From the NCBI GenBank assembly GCA_964519365.1, contig CAZFHP010000080.1:1-5589 (forward strand): DNA of 5,589 bases, in the 5' to 3' direction. The translations under genes and the position numbers were made by a program. Shown here piece by piece: positions 1 through 5,542 of the stretch. Under the pieces are notes generated by a model. It made no database searches, was not told the DNA's origin, and worked only from the letters and a program-made list of their open reading frames with translations. Numbering within the stretch: position 1 is the first letter of the stretch; every line of letters begins with the position of its first letter. This DNA is from CAZFHP01 sp964519365 (GTDB lineage: Bacteria; Babelota; Babeliae; Babelales; RVW-14).

Positions 1-52
1 GGGTGACCTAGTGCCAACCCATGCCAAGGCTGAAAGCCGCAGCCATGGGGCA
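1..52 (+). repeat. Structured repeat copy 1 (5' end cut by window)
   Basis: The copy starts at the window edge with GGGTGAC (1-7), so its small upstream hairpin is presumably outside. The large hairpin has outer stem CCCATG (18-23) with CATGGG (44-49), an asymmetric internal loop CCAA (24-27) opposite GCAGC (39-43), and inner stem GGC (28-30) with GCC (36-38) around a TGAAA loop. A further TGC (12-14) / GCA (50-52) pairing can extend the base. The copy at 229-291 keeps the same internal loop but changes both strands of the outer stem. Confidence 0.55.
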
Positions 53-112
53 TTAGCGAGGCTTCGTACACCCTTGCCATTCCAGGGCGGGAAAGTTTGA
101 AATACACAAATA

Positions 113-196
113 CCCACAGCAGAGCCTGCCCCGGACTCCGATCCGGGGGCGAAGACGCCTTGCAATGGGCTATATTACTACACCCGCTTTGCGGGT
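113..196 (-). repeat. Structured repeat copy 2, inverted, with an extra inserted hairpin
   Basis: Read on the minus strand, this copy opens with the small hairpin ACCCGC-AAA-GCGGGT (196 to 182), then a 12-base spacer, then CCCA (169-166). Next come inner stem GGCG-TCTT-CGCC (159-148) and closing strand TGTGGG (118-113). It shares the exact 10-mer GCGTCTTCGC (158-149) and the exact 8-mer GCTGTGGG (120-113) with the plus-strand copy at 229-291. Between the inner stem and the GCAG loop strand (129-126) lies an additional perfect hairpin, CCCGGA (147-142) with TCCGGG (135-130). That would turn the internal loop into a branched junction. Its orientation is opposite to the other two copies. Confidence 0.55.
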
Positions 197-203
197 TTAA
201 TTT
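182..203 (+). terminator. Terminator-like hairpin with a weak T-rich tail
   Basis: A perfect 6-bp stem ACCCGC (182-187) / GCGGGT (191-196) with a TTT loop is followed on the plus strand by TTAATTT. Alone it looks like a weak rho-independent terminator for something transcribed rightward from beyond the left edge. An equally placed hairpin occurs in the copy at 229-244 without any T tail, so I prefer to see it as part of the repeat unit; a terminator role is possible but unproven. Confidence 0.25.
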
Positions 204-228
204 CCTGATTCACTTAATTCTTATCAGA

Positions 229-291
229 ACCCGTGGATGCGGGTGACGTTTATGTTAACCCACACCAAAGCGTCTTCGCTGCAGCTGTGGG
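229..291 (+). repeat. Structured repeat copy 3, abutting the recombinase stop codon
   Basis: The most complete plus-strand copy. Small hairpin ACCCG (229-233) with CGGGT (240-244), loop TGGATG; then GAC, a spacer, and the large hairpin. The large hairpin has outer stem CCCACA (259-264) with TGTGGG (286-291), internal loop CCAA (265-268) opposite GCAGC (281-285), and inner stem AGCG (269-272) with CGCT (277-280) around TCTT. Its last paired base, 291, is next to the stop codon (292-294) of the minus-strand recombinase gene. In that mRNA the hairpin therefore begins directly after the stop and could protect or define the 3' end, although no U-run follows. Confidence 0.55.
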
Positions 292-1311
292 CTACGATCT
301 TGGGTGTTTTTTATCGTAGACTTTTTTCAGTTCGCTATTCTCTAAGTGCGTATAAATTTGAACCGTCGAGATACTTTCGTGACCCAAGAGTAATTGTAGA
401 GATCGTATATCAGCGCCATTTTTAAGAAGATGTGTTGCAAGCGAGTGACGCAGGCTATGTGGCGAGATGTTTTTAAAAATCGCTGCTTGGCGTAAAAGCT
501 TTTTAAGAATAACCCAGAACGCTTGGCGCGATATTGGTCGAATACGATTTTTATAACACGCGGGAAAGAGATAGCGCTTGTGTTTTTTTAGCTCAGGAAG
601 CTTTGGCAAGGCATGAAGATTGGGGTGTACTGTGTCTAAATACGAATGTAACAGCTCGAGAATATTTTTAGGAACAGGAACAACTCGTTCTTTGTTCCCT
701 TTGCCAACAAGCTTTATAAACCCGGTGTCAAATTGTATCTGATCAATTGTTAACGATACAAGCTCTGAAACGCGTACGCCCGTTGCGTATAATAAATAAA
801 GCATGACTTTGTTTCGTATGCCCTTGTCGCTTGTGTCACAGTGCGCTGCTGCAAGTAAATTTTTGACTTCCTGCTCTGTTAAATACGATGGAAGCCTGTG
901 TTCAATTTTTGGAAAGATGAGCGATTTTGCGCAGTTTGCCAGATTATAACGTTCGTGCGCAAACGAGAAAAAAAGTTTAAGCGACGATATTTTGCGTGAT
1001 ATTGTTTTAGACGTAAGGCCATCAAGGCGTAATCGTTTAAAAAAGAGCGTTAGATGTCGCTTGGTGCACTTAGAAACAACTGTCTTTTTTGTTTTCAAAA
1101 ACGCATCGAACTGATCGATATCTCGCTTGTATGCAAGAAAAGTATTGTTCGAGACACGCTTTTCAGTAAGCAAGAACGCATGAAATTGGGCGATATAGTC
1201 TATCGTTTGAAGAGTGCTTTTGCCTGTTTTTTTTGATTTTTTTTTTGCCGTACTTTTTGCCATATTTTTAAATTGAGATGGATTTGTTTGTGCTTTCGTT
1301 TGAAACTTCAT
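292..1311 (-). CDS. xer: Tyrosine site-specific recombinase, XerC/XerD family
   Basis: Integrase of the Xer type, which cuts and rejoins DNA through a covalent phosphotyrosine; the housekeeping pair resolves chromosome dimers at dif at division. Numbered from the ATG at 1311 (339 residues), the N-terminal core-binding (SAM-like) domain covers about 33-125 and the catalytic domain about 140-339. All catalytic residues are visible: R180 in ATGVRVSEL, K204 in GKGNKER, H285 and R288 in HSLRH, H311 in LLGHESIST and Y320 in QIYTH. The end, VYDKKHPR, resembles XerC/XerD C-termini, but I cannot decide between the two. Residues 1-32 are an additional lysine- and serine-rich stretch before the usual domain start. 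I chose this ATG because GGGAGAAG lies 10 bases upstream; a TTG at 1353 and an ATG at 1263 are alternatives. It lies 62 bases after proS on the same strand, probably in one transcript. A mobile-element integrase is less likely, since no cargo or attachment site is seen. Confidence 0.93.
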   Translation of the reverse strand: MKFQTKAQTNPSQFKNMAKSTAKKKSKKTGKSTLQTIDYIAQFHAFLLTEKRVSNNTFLAYKRDIDQFDAFLKTKKTVVSKCTKRHLTLFFKRLRLDGLTSKTISRKISSLKLFFSFAHERYNLANCAKSLIFPKIEHRLPSYLTEQEVKNLLAAAHCDTSDKGIRNKVMLYLLYATGVRVSELVSLTIDQIQFDTGFIKLVGKGNKERVVPVPKNILELLHSYLDTVHPNLHALPKLPELKKHKRYLFPACYKNRIRPISRQAFWVILKKLLRQAAIFKNISPHSLRHSLATHLLKNGADIRSLQLLLGHESISTVQIYTHLENSELKKVYDKKHPRS

Positions 1312-1321
1312 TCGATTACTA

Positions 1322-1329
1322 CTTCTCCC
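1322..1329 (-). promoter_or_regulatory. Ribosome binding site supporting the recombinase start
   Basis: GGGAGAAG on the minus strand, 10 bases before the ATG at 1311. It lies inside the longer frame that would begin with TTG at 1353, and neither the TTG nor the later ATG at 1263 has a comparable purine-rich site. This favours the 1311 start. Confidence 0.5.
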
Positions 1330-1373
1330 AGTTATGCGTGTAATTTTTAGCAAAAAACTTATTACGCAAATAG

Positions 1374-2888
1374 CTAATAAGCTTTAGCAATCAAAATATC
1401 ATGACTACTCGCCTGAGAACAAGCAAAACATTTTTTGTGGCTATTTGATGTTAGAACACAGCGAATTGTGCCGCTGTATTGTTTAAGCTTTTCTTCACAG
1501 GCGCTTGACTGACACCAGCCGGTTTGATACATGCCGTTTTCTTTATTAAGCTTTTTGCCAAAACTTGCGATATCGTCAGCTTGATGCCACTGCGCATCAC
1601 GGCGTGTTTGTGCCCGTTCAAAAAGTGTTTTTTGAATTGTTTGCAAAAGATTCGTAAATTGCTCGCATAAAGTATCTTCTGAAACAAAAAGCTTTTTCTT
1701 GGCTTTGTCAGGCTCTGCACGATTGACAAGCACGACTTGGTTTTTCTCGATATCTTTCGGGCCGATTTCTATGCGAACGGGAACCCCGCGCACTTCCCAG
1801 TGAAAGAACTTGGCACCAGGTGTTTTTTGTTCGTCGGCGTCGATAATAATTTGGGAGTTGCGTAGGTTAGCACGAGAACTCATACAGGAACAAGCGCCAG
1901 AACCTGTGCTTGTATTTTTACAGGAACATATACCTGTGTACATATTTGTCAAAAGCGTCTTGATTGCTTCTGCTTTTTCAAGCACACGTGCTTTTTGTTC
2001 ATCGTTCTTATAAATAGGGATAATCACGGCTTGTATTGGAGCAATGTTCGGTGGCACGATAAGCCCGTTTTGATCTCCATGTGTCATGATAAGCGCGCCG
2101 ATTAAGCGCGTTGTTACGCCCCAACTTGTACAGTATGGCGAACGCACAGTACCGTCGTGATCTTGAAACTGTATTCCAAATGCATCAGAAAAGCTTTGTG
2201 CTAAAATATGACTGGTTCCCATTTGAAGTGCCTTGCCGTCTTGCATAAGCCCTTCAAACGTATACGTAACATCGGCGCCAGCAAAACGTTCACTTTCTGA
2301 CTTTTCACCTGTGATAACGGGAATTGCAAGAAGATCGTGTGCTATAGTTTTGTACATACCAAGTGCATCCGTTGCCATTTGGGTTGCTTCGTCGCGTGTT
2401 GCATGGGCTGTATGCCCTTCTTGCCATAAGAATTCTGTTGTGCGCAAAAACGCCCGTGTACGCATTTCCCAACGAACGACATTTGCCCATTGGTTTATTT
2501 TTAATGGTAAGTCGCGATGTGATTTTATCCAGCGCGCAAACGAATCATAAATAATTGTCTCAGATGTTGGCCTGACGACATACGGTTCTTCAAGCTTTTT
2601 GCCACCAGCGTGCGTTACGACGGCTAACTCTGGCGAAAAACCTTCGACGTGTTTAGCTTCTTTCTTTAAAAACGACTCTGGAATAAGTAACGGGAAATAG
2701 GCGTTTTGGACCCCAAGTGCTTTGATTTTTTGATCTAAGATGCCTTGAATGTTTTCCCATAATGCGTAGCCGTAGGGACGAATAATAAAGCTCCCTTTGG
2801 TTGGGCTTGTATCAACAATTTCTGAGAGATCAAGAACATCTTGGTACCATTGCGCAAAATTTTGCTTAATGTCTGTGAGTTTTTTCAT
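1374..2888 (-). CDS. proS: Prolyl-tRNA synthetase, type 3 (archaeal/eukaryotic-like)
   Basis: Cytoplasmic class II aminoacyl-tRNA synthetase that charges tRNA-Pro with proline using ATP. In order: RPTSE (106-110, the ProRS TSE loop); class II motif 2 with R139-W-E-M-R and the following RTTEFLWQEGHT (149-160); GTSH (224-227); motif 3 with R261 in WGVTTRLIGAL; and an anticodon-binding domain from about 283. The latter includes PGAKFFHWE and GVPVRIEIGP (368-377). A C-terminal zinc-type domain has C459, C464, C487 and C490. The chain ends in Lys-Ala-Tyr, matching type 3 enzymes, whose terminal tyrosine reaches the active site. The editing INS domain of the common bacterial form (proS type 1) is absent. 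At 504 residues it is some 25 longer than I expect, largely because of a cysteine-rich insertion at about 318-342 (C321, C323, C333, C335). The ATG is preceded by AGAAGGGA. It starts 32 bases after the peptidase-like gene. Confidence 0.96.
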   Translation of the reverse strand: MKKLTDIKQNFAQWYQDVLDLSEIVDTSPTKGSFIIRPYGYALWENIQGILDQKIKALGVQNAYFPLLIPESFLKKEAKHVEGFSPELAVVTHAGGKKLEEPYVVRPTSETIIYDSFARWIKSHRDLPLKINQWANVVRWEMRTRAFLRTTEFLWQEGHTAHATRDEATQMATDALGMYKTIAHDLLAIPVITGEKSESERFAGADVTYTFEGLMQDGKALQMGTSHILAQSFSDAFGIQFQDHDGTVRSPYCTSWGVTTRLIGALIMTHGDQNGLIVPPNIAPIQAVIIPIYKNDEQKARVLEKAEAIKTLLTNMYTGICSCKNTSTGSGACSCMSSRANLRNSQIIIDADEQKTPGAKFFHWEVRGVPVRIEIGPKDIEKNQVVLVNRAEPDKAKKKLFVSEDTLCEQFTNLLQTIQKTLFERAQTRRDAQWHQADDIASFGKKLNKENGMYQTGWCQSSACEEKLKQYSGTIRCVLTSNSHKKCFACSQASSHDILIAKAY

Positions 2889-2891
2889 CGT

Positions 2892-2899
2892 TCCCTTCT
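2892..2899 (-). promoter_or_regulatory. Ribosome binding site of proS
   Basis: AGAAGGGA on the minus strand ends 3 bases before the proS ATG (2888-2886). It is the clearest Shine-Dalgarno match in the window. It lies in the 32-base gap after the upstream gene, where I see no terminator, which supports translation of proS from a shared message. Confidence 0.55.
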
Positions 2900-2920
2900 A
2901 CTTATTCTACTCTTATTACG

Positions 2921-4717
2921 TTACTGAGTAACTAATTGTCTAAATGCATTGATGTTTTGAACGTTATCAAGATTAACCGCAAGATTTCCATCTATTGGAA
3001 CTTGATGCATATTTATTGCTGGCGATAAAAAGTGATTTCGAATGCCATCAAAACATACACGCATGTTATCCTGAATTGTTCTGAATTGTGGCTGGTCAAA
3101 AAATGATCCGCGTGCATCACCTGCTGTTGATTGCAAAATAGCTGCTCGCAAGTGATTTAATGCTCCAACCCAATCGTTATTATGAGTTATAACATTATAA
3201 GCAGCATCTAAACGAATATTTATTGGTAACATTGCAGGTGCTGGGACAATGTTTCTTGTGTATAAATCAATGGCATTTGTAAATCGAGAGTTGCCGGTAA
3301 CATTACCCCCAGTAGAATTCATAACCCATGCTGAAAGATTTTCGTCAGGATTAATCTTTGCTGCAATCCAATGGCCAGCTGTCCGTCCAGGATTATAGTC
3401 TAGACCAATAATAGCGGTTTGAGCTGCTTGTTGTTCTTTAAAATCAGTAACACTTTGTGCTAAATGATCATCAATGCCTTGACCTGTCAGCGCTACATTT
3501 GGTCGCTCGATAATAAGAACATTATGACGAGCTCCAATAACGTTTCTGATTTCTTGGGGCAAAAGATTATACCCTGCTTGAGGGAGCAGGTGATTTCTCA
3601 TTTCGTCTACTTCAACATTTGCATGCGTGTTTCTTCGTCTTGGATCTGGATGGTTTTGTCGAGACTGTCGAATAGCATTTTTCCAACCAGCAAGTGCTTG
3701 TGGGTTATTTCGTCGAATTTCTTCTATTGCCGCAACTTTTTCTCGCACTTCGTCTTCTGTTTGACAGCTACTGAGTATAAATGCATTTAACGTGGATTCG
3801 TAACCACATTCGTTACTGCCTATTCCCTGGCGATGTGCAAAAAATTGCTGAATATTTTTGTAGCGATGGTTTCGGTTAACAAAAAAACGCGTCCACCGTG
3901 GGCGTATGACGAAATAATACAAAAGCCCAACGCTTGTACCGACAATAAGTGTTGTCAGGATAGGATGATCACAAATCCATTCCCATGGACGATAGACAAA
4001 CGTATCAACAATGTGATCGTAAATATCGAGATCTAAGAATTCGTCTTTAAGAATAACGTCTGTTAGTTGCTGATTAAACACAATAAGCTCATGATAAAAT
4101 TCTTCATCCGCTTGCGATAAGACTTCTTTTCTACGAGTGTAATAACTATCGAGTGTTTCGTTAAAACGAGAAATTTCTTTTTTTAAGCCTCGAATATGAC
4201 GCGGTTCGATTTCGTCTACGTTCCGCAAATAGTTACATATTTTGATAAACTTATAAAGAATTACAGGGTTTTGCCTAAATCCTCCATTATTAAATGTGTC
4301 GACAATACTAGAAAAAGATGCTGTGTATTTGTTTAAAAAGGTTTGTATGTCTGTGAGCTTTGCAATAAGCTGGCTCAACTTTTCTTTTTCTTCGCAATCG
4401 AGATTCTCGTCGTTATAATAACGTTGAGCTTGCCTAAAACTTCTTGTTGCCAGTCGTTTCATAACAAGAAGGTGATGGTAGAGGCTTAATCTTTTTGCTT
4501 TAAGTAGCGATCGCTTGTGTAATTTTTTAGGGGCTTTTATTTCGTGTGTTTTTTGTGGCGCGACTTCTTTATTTTCGGGATTTTCTTGTGTTATTGTGCA
4601 TGGAAGATTTTCTTCAGGAACAAGAACTTCTTGGGCAAAAAGATGGCCACCAGATATACTTAAAAGAAGAACTAAAATTACTCGGGAGATAGTTTTGAGA
4701 ATAAACGTATTGTACAT
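2921..4717 (-). CDS. Exported membrane protein with predicted papain-like cysteine peptidase domain
   Basis: I do not recognise a named family; what follows is read from the 598-residue product (from the ATG at 4717). Residues 1-28 look like a signal peptide: lysine and arginine at 8-12, a hydrophobic run VILVLLLSI, possible cleavage after LFA. Residues 30-245 are charged and mostly helical in character, with long amphipathic stretches (about 170-235). One strong transmembrane segment lies at about 252-272, followed by RPRWTR. The C-terminal part has Q297, then N302-E-C304-G-Y, then GHW with H449, then MNSTGG with N467. Order Gln-Cys-His-Asn, with 145 residues from Cys to His and 18 from His to Asn, is close to papain (134 and 16) and also resembles Josephin-type deubiquitinases. 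I infer a clan CA thiol peptidase, perhaps acting on host proteins; activity and substrate are unknown. A GTG at 4726 would add three residues. Neither start has a good ribosome site. It heads the minus-strand run. Confidence 0.8.
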   Translation of the reverse strand: MYNTFILKTISRVILVLLLSISGGHLFAQEVLVPEENLPCTITQENPENKEVAPQKTHEIKAPKKLHKRSLLKAKRLSLYHHLLVMKRLATRSFRQAQRYYNDENLDCEEKEKLSQLIAKLTDIQTFLNKYTASFSSIVDTFNNGGFRQNPVILYKFIKICNYLRNVDEIEPRHIRGLKKEISRFNETLDSYYTRRKEVLSQADEEFYHELIVFNQQLTDVILKDEFLDLDIYDHIVDTFVYRPWEWICDHPILTTLIVGTSVGLLYYFVIRPRWTRFFVNRNHRYKNIQQFFAHRQGIGSNECGYESTLNAFILSSCQTEDEVREKVAAIEEIRRNNPQALAGWKNAIRQSRQNHPDPRRRNTHANVEVDEMRNHLLPQAGYNLLPQEIRNVIGARHNVLIIERPNVALTGQGIDDHLAQSVTDFKEQQAAQTAIIGLDYNPGRTAGHWIAAKINPDENLSAWVMNSTGGNVTGNSRFTNAIDLYTRNIVPAPAMLPINIRLDAAYNVITHNNDWVGALNHLRAAILQSTAGDARGSFFDQPQFRTIQDNMRVCFDGIRNHFLSPAINMHQVPIDGNLAVNLDNVQNINAFRQLVTQ

Positions 4718-4773
4718 GAGCAACACACACTTTATGTAATCGCGTTGTTTGTAAATAATAAAACACCTACCGT

Positions 4774-4801
4774 AATATAGTTTAAACCGAGCAAATGTAA
4801 A
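4774..4801 (-). promoter_or_regulatory. Promoter for the minus-strand gene run
   Basis: On the minus strand, TTTACA (4801-4796, 5 of 6 to the -35 consensus), a 16-base spacer, then TATATT (4779-4774, 5 of 6 to the -10 consensus). Transcription would start near 4767, about 50 bases ahead of the ATG of the peptidase-like gene. It is the best sigma-70-type match I see for that gene, proS and the recombinase. Confidence 0.5.
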
Positions 4802-4824
4802 TCGACAGACGAAAAACGCAGAAT

Positions 4825-4853
4825 TTTACATAAAAAAAGTAACCCTATATGCT
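4825..4853 (+). promoter_or_regulatory. Candidate gmk promoter
   Basis: TTTACA (4825-4830), a 17-base spacer, then TATGCT (4848-4853, 4 of 6). It points rightward toward gmk, with about 40 bases of leader to the ATG at 4901. A TATAAG at 4854-4859 is an alternative -10 but lacks a well-placed -35. With the opposite promoter at 4774-4801 it makes a divergent control region of 183 bases that otherwise shows no operator, RNA gene or repeat I can defend. Confidence 0.35.
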
Positions 4854-4900
4854 TATAAGCAAGAATAGATCATAAAAAACCCTAATAGAGAAGAAGTTTT

Positions 4901-5488
4901 ATGAAGAAAACAAAAAAAAACTGTGGCGAAATTTTTGTCATATCTGCTCCGTCTGGAGCTGGAAAAACGACCCTTACTTATGCTGTTATAGAACGCTTAA
5001 AAAATACGATCGATATTTCGAAAGTTATAACGTATACATCTCGAACTCCTCGTCCAAACGAAGTTGCTGAAAAAGATTATGTTTTTGTGTCGCGCGAAGA
5101 ATTTCTTGAAAAGAAAAAACATAATTTTTTCTTGGAAACAACAGAATATAACGGCGAACATTATGGTTCTCCGGCGCATATTAAAGAAGAGATTAAACGA
5201 GGGGAATCGTTTATTTTGGTTATCGATCTTGTTGGCGTGCATAGTGTTATTAAACTTCTTGAAAACCCCGTGTTAATTTGGATTACGCCACCAAGCTTAA
5301 GCGTATTAGAAGAACGCTTGTCAAAGCGTGGCGAAACAAAAGAAAAAATCAAAGAGCGCTTGGCACTTGCTGAGCAAGAGTTACAAGAAGAAAAAGATAA
5401 GAATCTCTTTGATTATCGCGTTACTAACGATAACTTTGATATGGCTGTTGAAGAGATATGTAAGATTATTGGGCAAGAGTTAAGATAA
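4901..5488 (+). CDS. gmk: Guanylate kinase
   Basis: Cytoplasmic enzyme that phosphorylates GMP to GDP with ATP, feeding GTP and dGTP synthesis. The 195 residues match a typical bacterial Gmk in length. Visible parts: P-loop SAPSGAGKTT (15-24, with K22); the GMP-binding region YTSRTPRPNE (45-54) and DYVFVSREEF (59-68); EYNGEHYGSP (82-91), equivalent to the usual gn-YGTp segment; VIDLVG (107-112), where most relatives have IDvqG; and the lid-type arginines in EERLSKRGE (137-145) and R153. The ATG follows a weak purine-rich GAGAAGAAG. It is transcribed away from the peptidase-like gene, from its own probable promoter. No rpoZ or dfp/coaBC follows it within the visible 100 bases, although gmk is often next to rpoZ elsewhere. 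Confidence 0.96.
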   Translation: MKKTKKNCGEIFVISAPSGAGKTTLTYAVIERLKNTIDISKVITYTSRTPRPNEVAEKDYVFVSREEFLEKKKHNFFLETTEYNGEHYGSPAHIKEEIKRGESFILVIDLVGVHSVIKLLENPVLIWITPPSLSVLEERLSKRGETKEKIKERLALAEQELQEEKDKNLFDYRVTNDNFDMAVEEICKIIGQELR

Positions 5489-5530
5489 AGAATTTAGGCC
5501 TAACTCGCGCTAGATCAGTCTAATTTGCCC
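5471..5530 (+). other. Foldable 3' end of gmk, possible transcript end
   Basis: Nested pairings span the end of gmk. GGGCAA (5471-5476) can pair with TTGCCC (5525-5530). Inside it, GAGTTA (5477-5482) pairs with TAACTC (5501-5506), and TAGA (5511-5514) with TCTA (5519-5522). Together they would make a small branched structure covering the stop codon at 5486-5488. No T-run follows, so it is not a standard rho-independent terminator. It may be chance in AT-rich DNA. Confidence 0.25.
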
Positions 5531-5542
5531 AAATATATAAAA

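Larger units (their letters stand above)
1..291. repeat. GC-rich cluster of structured palindromic repeats, no gene
   Basis: This stretch has no open frame I would call a gene. The densest blocks (1-60 and 121-180) each contain about 37 G or C of 60, clearly richer than the coding DNA that follows. It is built from three diverged copies of one unit: a small hairpin whose 3' arm ends in GGGTG, a spacer of 12 to 14 bases, then a larger hairpin opening with CCCA and closing with TGGG. The copies lie at 1-52 (plus), 113-196 (minus) and 229-291 (plus). Bases 53-112 between the first two hold only a weak CCCT (71-74) / AGGG (84-87) pairing. Copies differ in base sequence but keep their pairing, so structure appears to be what is selected. 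It could be a REP/BIME-like or MITE-like mobile repeat, or a non-coding RNA; I do not recognise a named RNA family. Confidence 0.6.

Noticed and set aside
2..100. Open frames in both directions through the GC-rich left end, and a small plus-strand frame at 237-425
   Set aside because: They run through palindromic repeats, give low-complexity or unfamiliar peptides, and the last one overlaps the recombinase gene on the other strand.
1..203. RNase P RNA, tmRNA, SRP RNA or 5S rRNA in the GC-rich left end
   Set aside because: I looked for the conserved cores of these RNAs (for example the RNase P P4 region, the tmRNA acceptor end, the SRP tetraloop domain) and none is present on either strand.
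250..260. TTATGTTAACC, resembling the XerD arm of a dif site, near a Xer gene
   Set aside because: The partner arm expected upstream (around 233-243) does not match the XerC arm consensus, and the other repeat copies lack the motif at the equivalent place. Probably chance.
3833..4036. Plus-strand frames inside the peptidase-like gene and inside proS and the recombinase
   Set aside because: They lie opposite genes with clear domain signatures, lack ribosome sites and show no recognisable motifs.
5494..5503. TTAGGCCTAA palindrome after gmk as a terminator or operator
   Set aside because: It is a loopless 10-base palindrome with no T-run after it; too short to assign a function.
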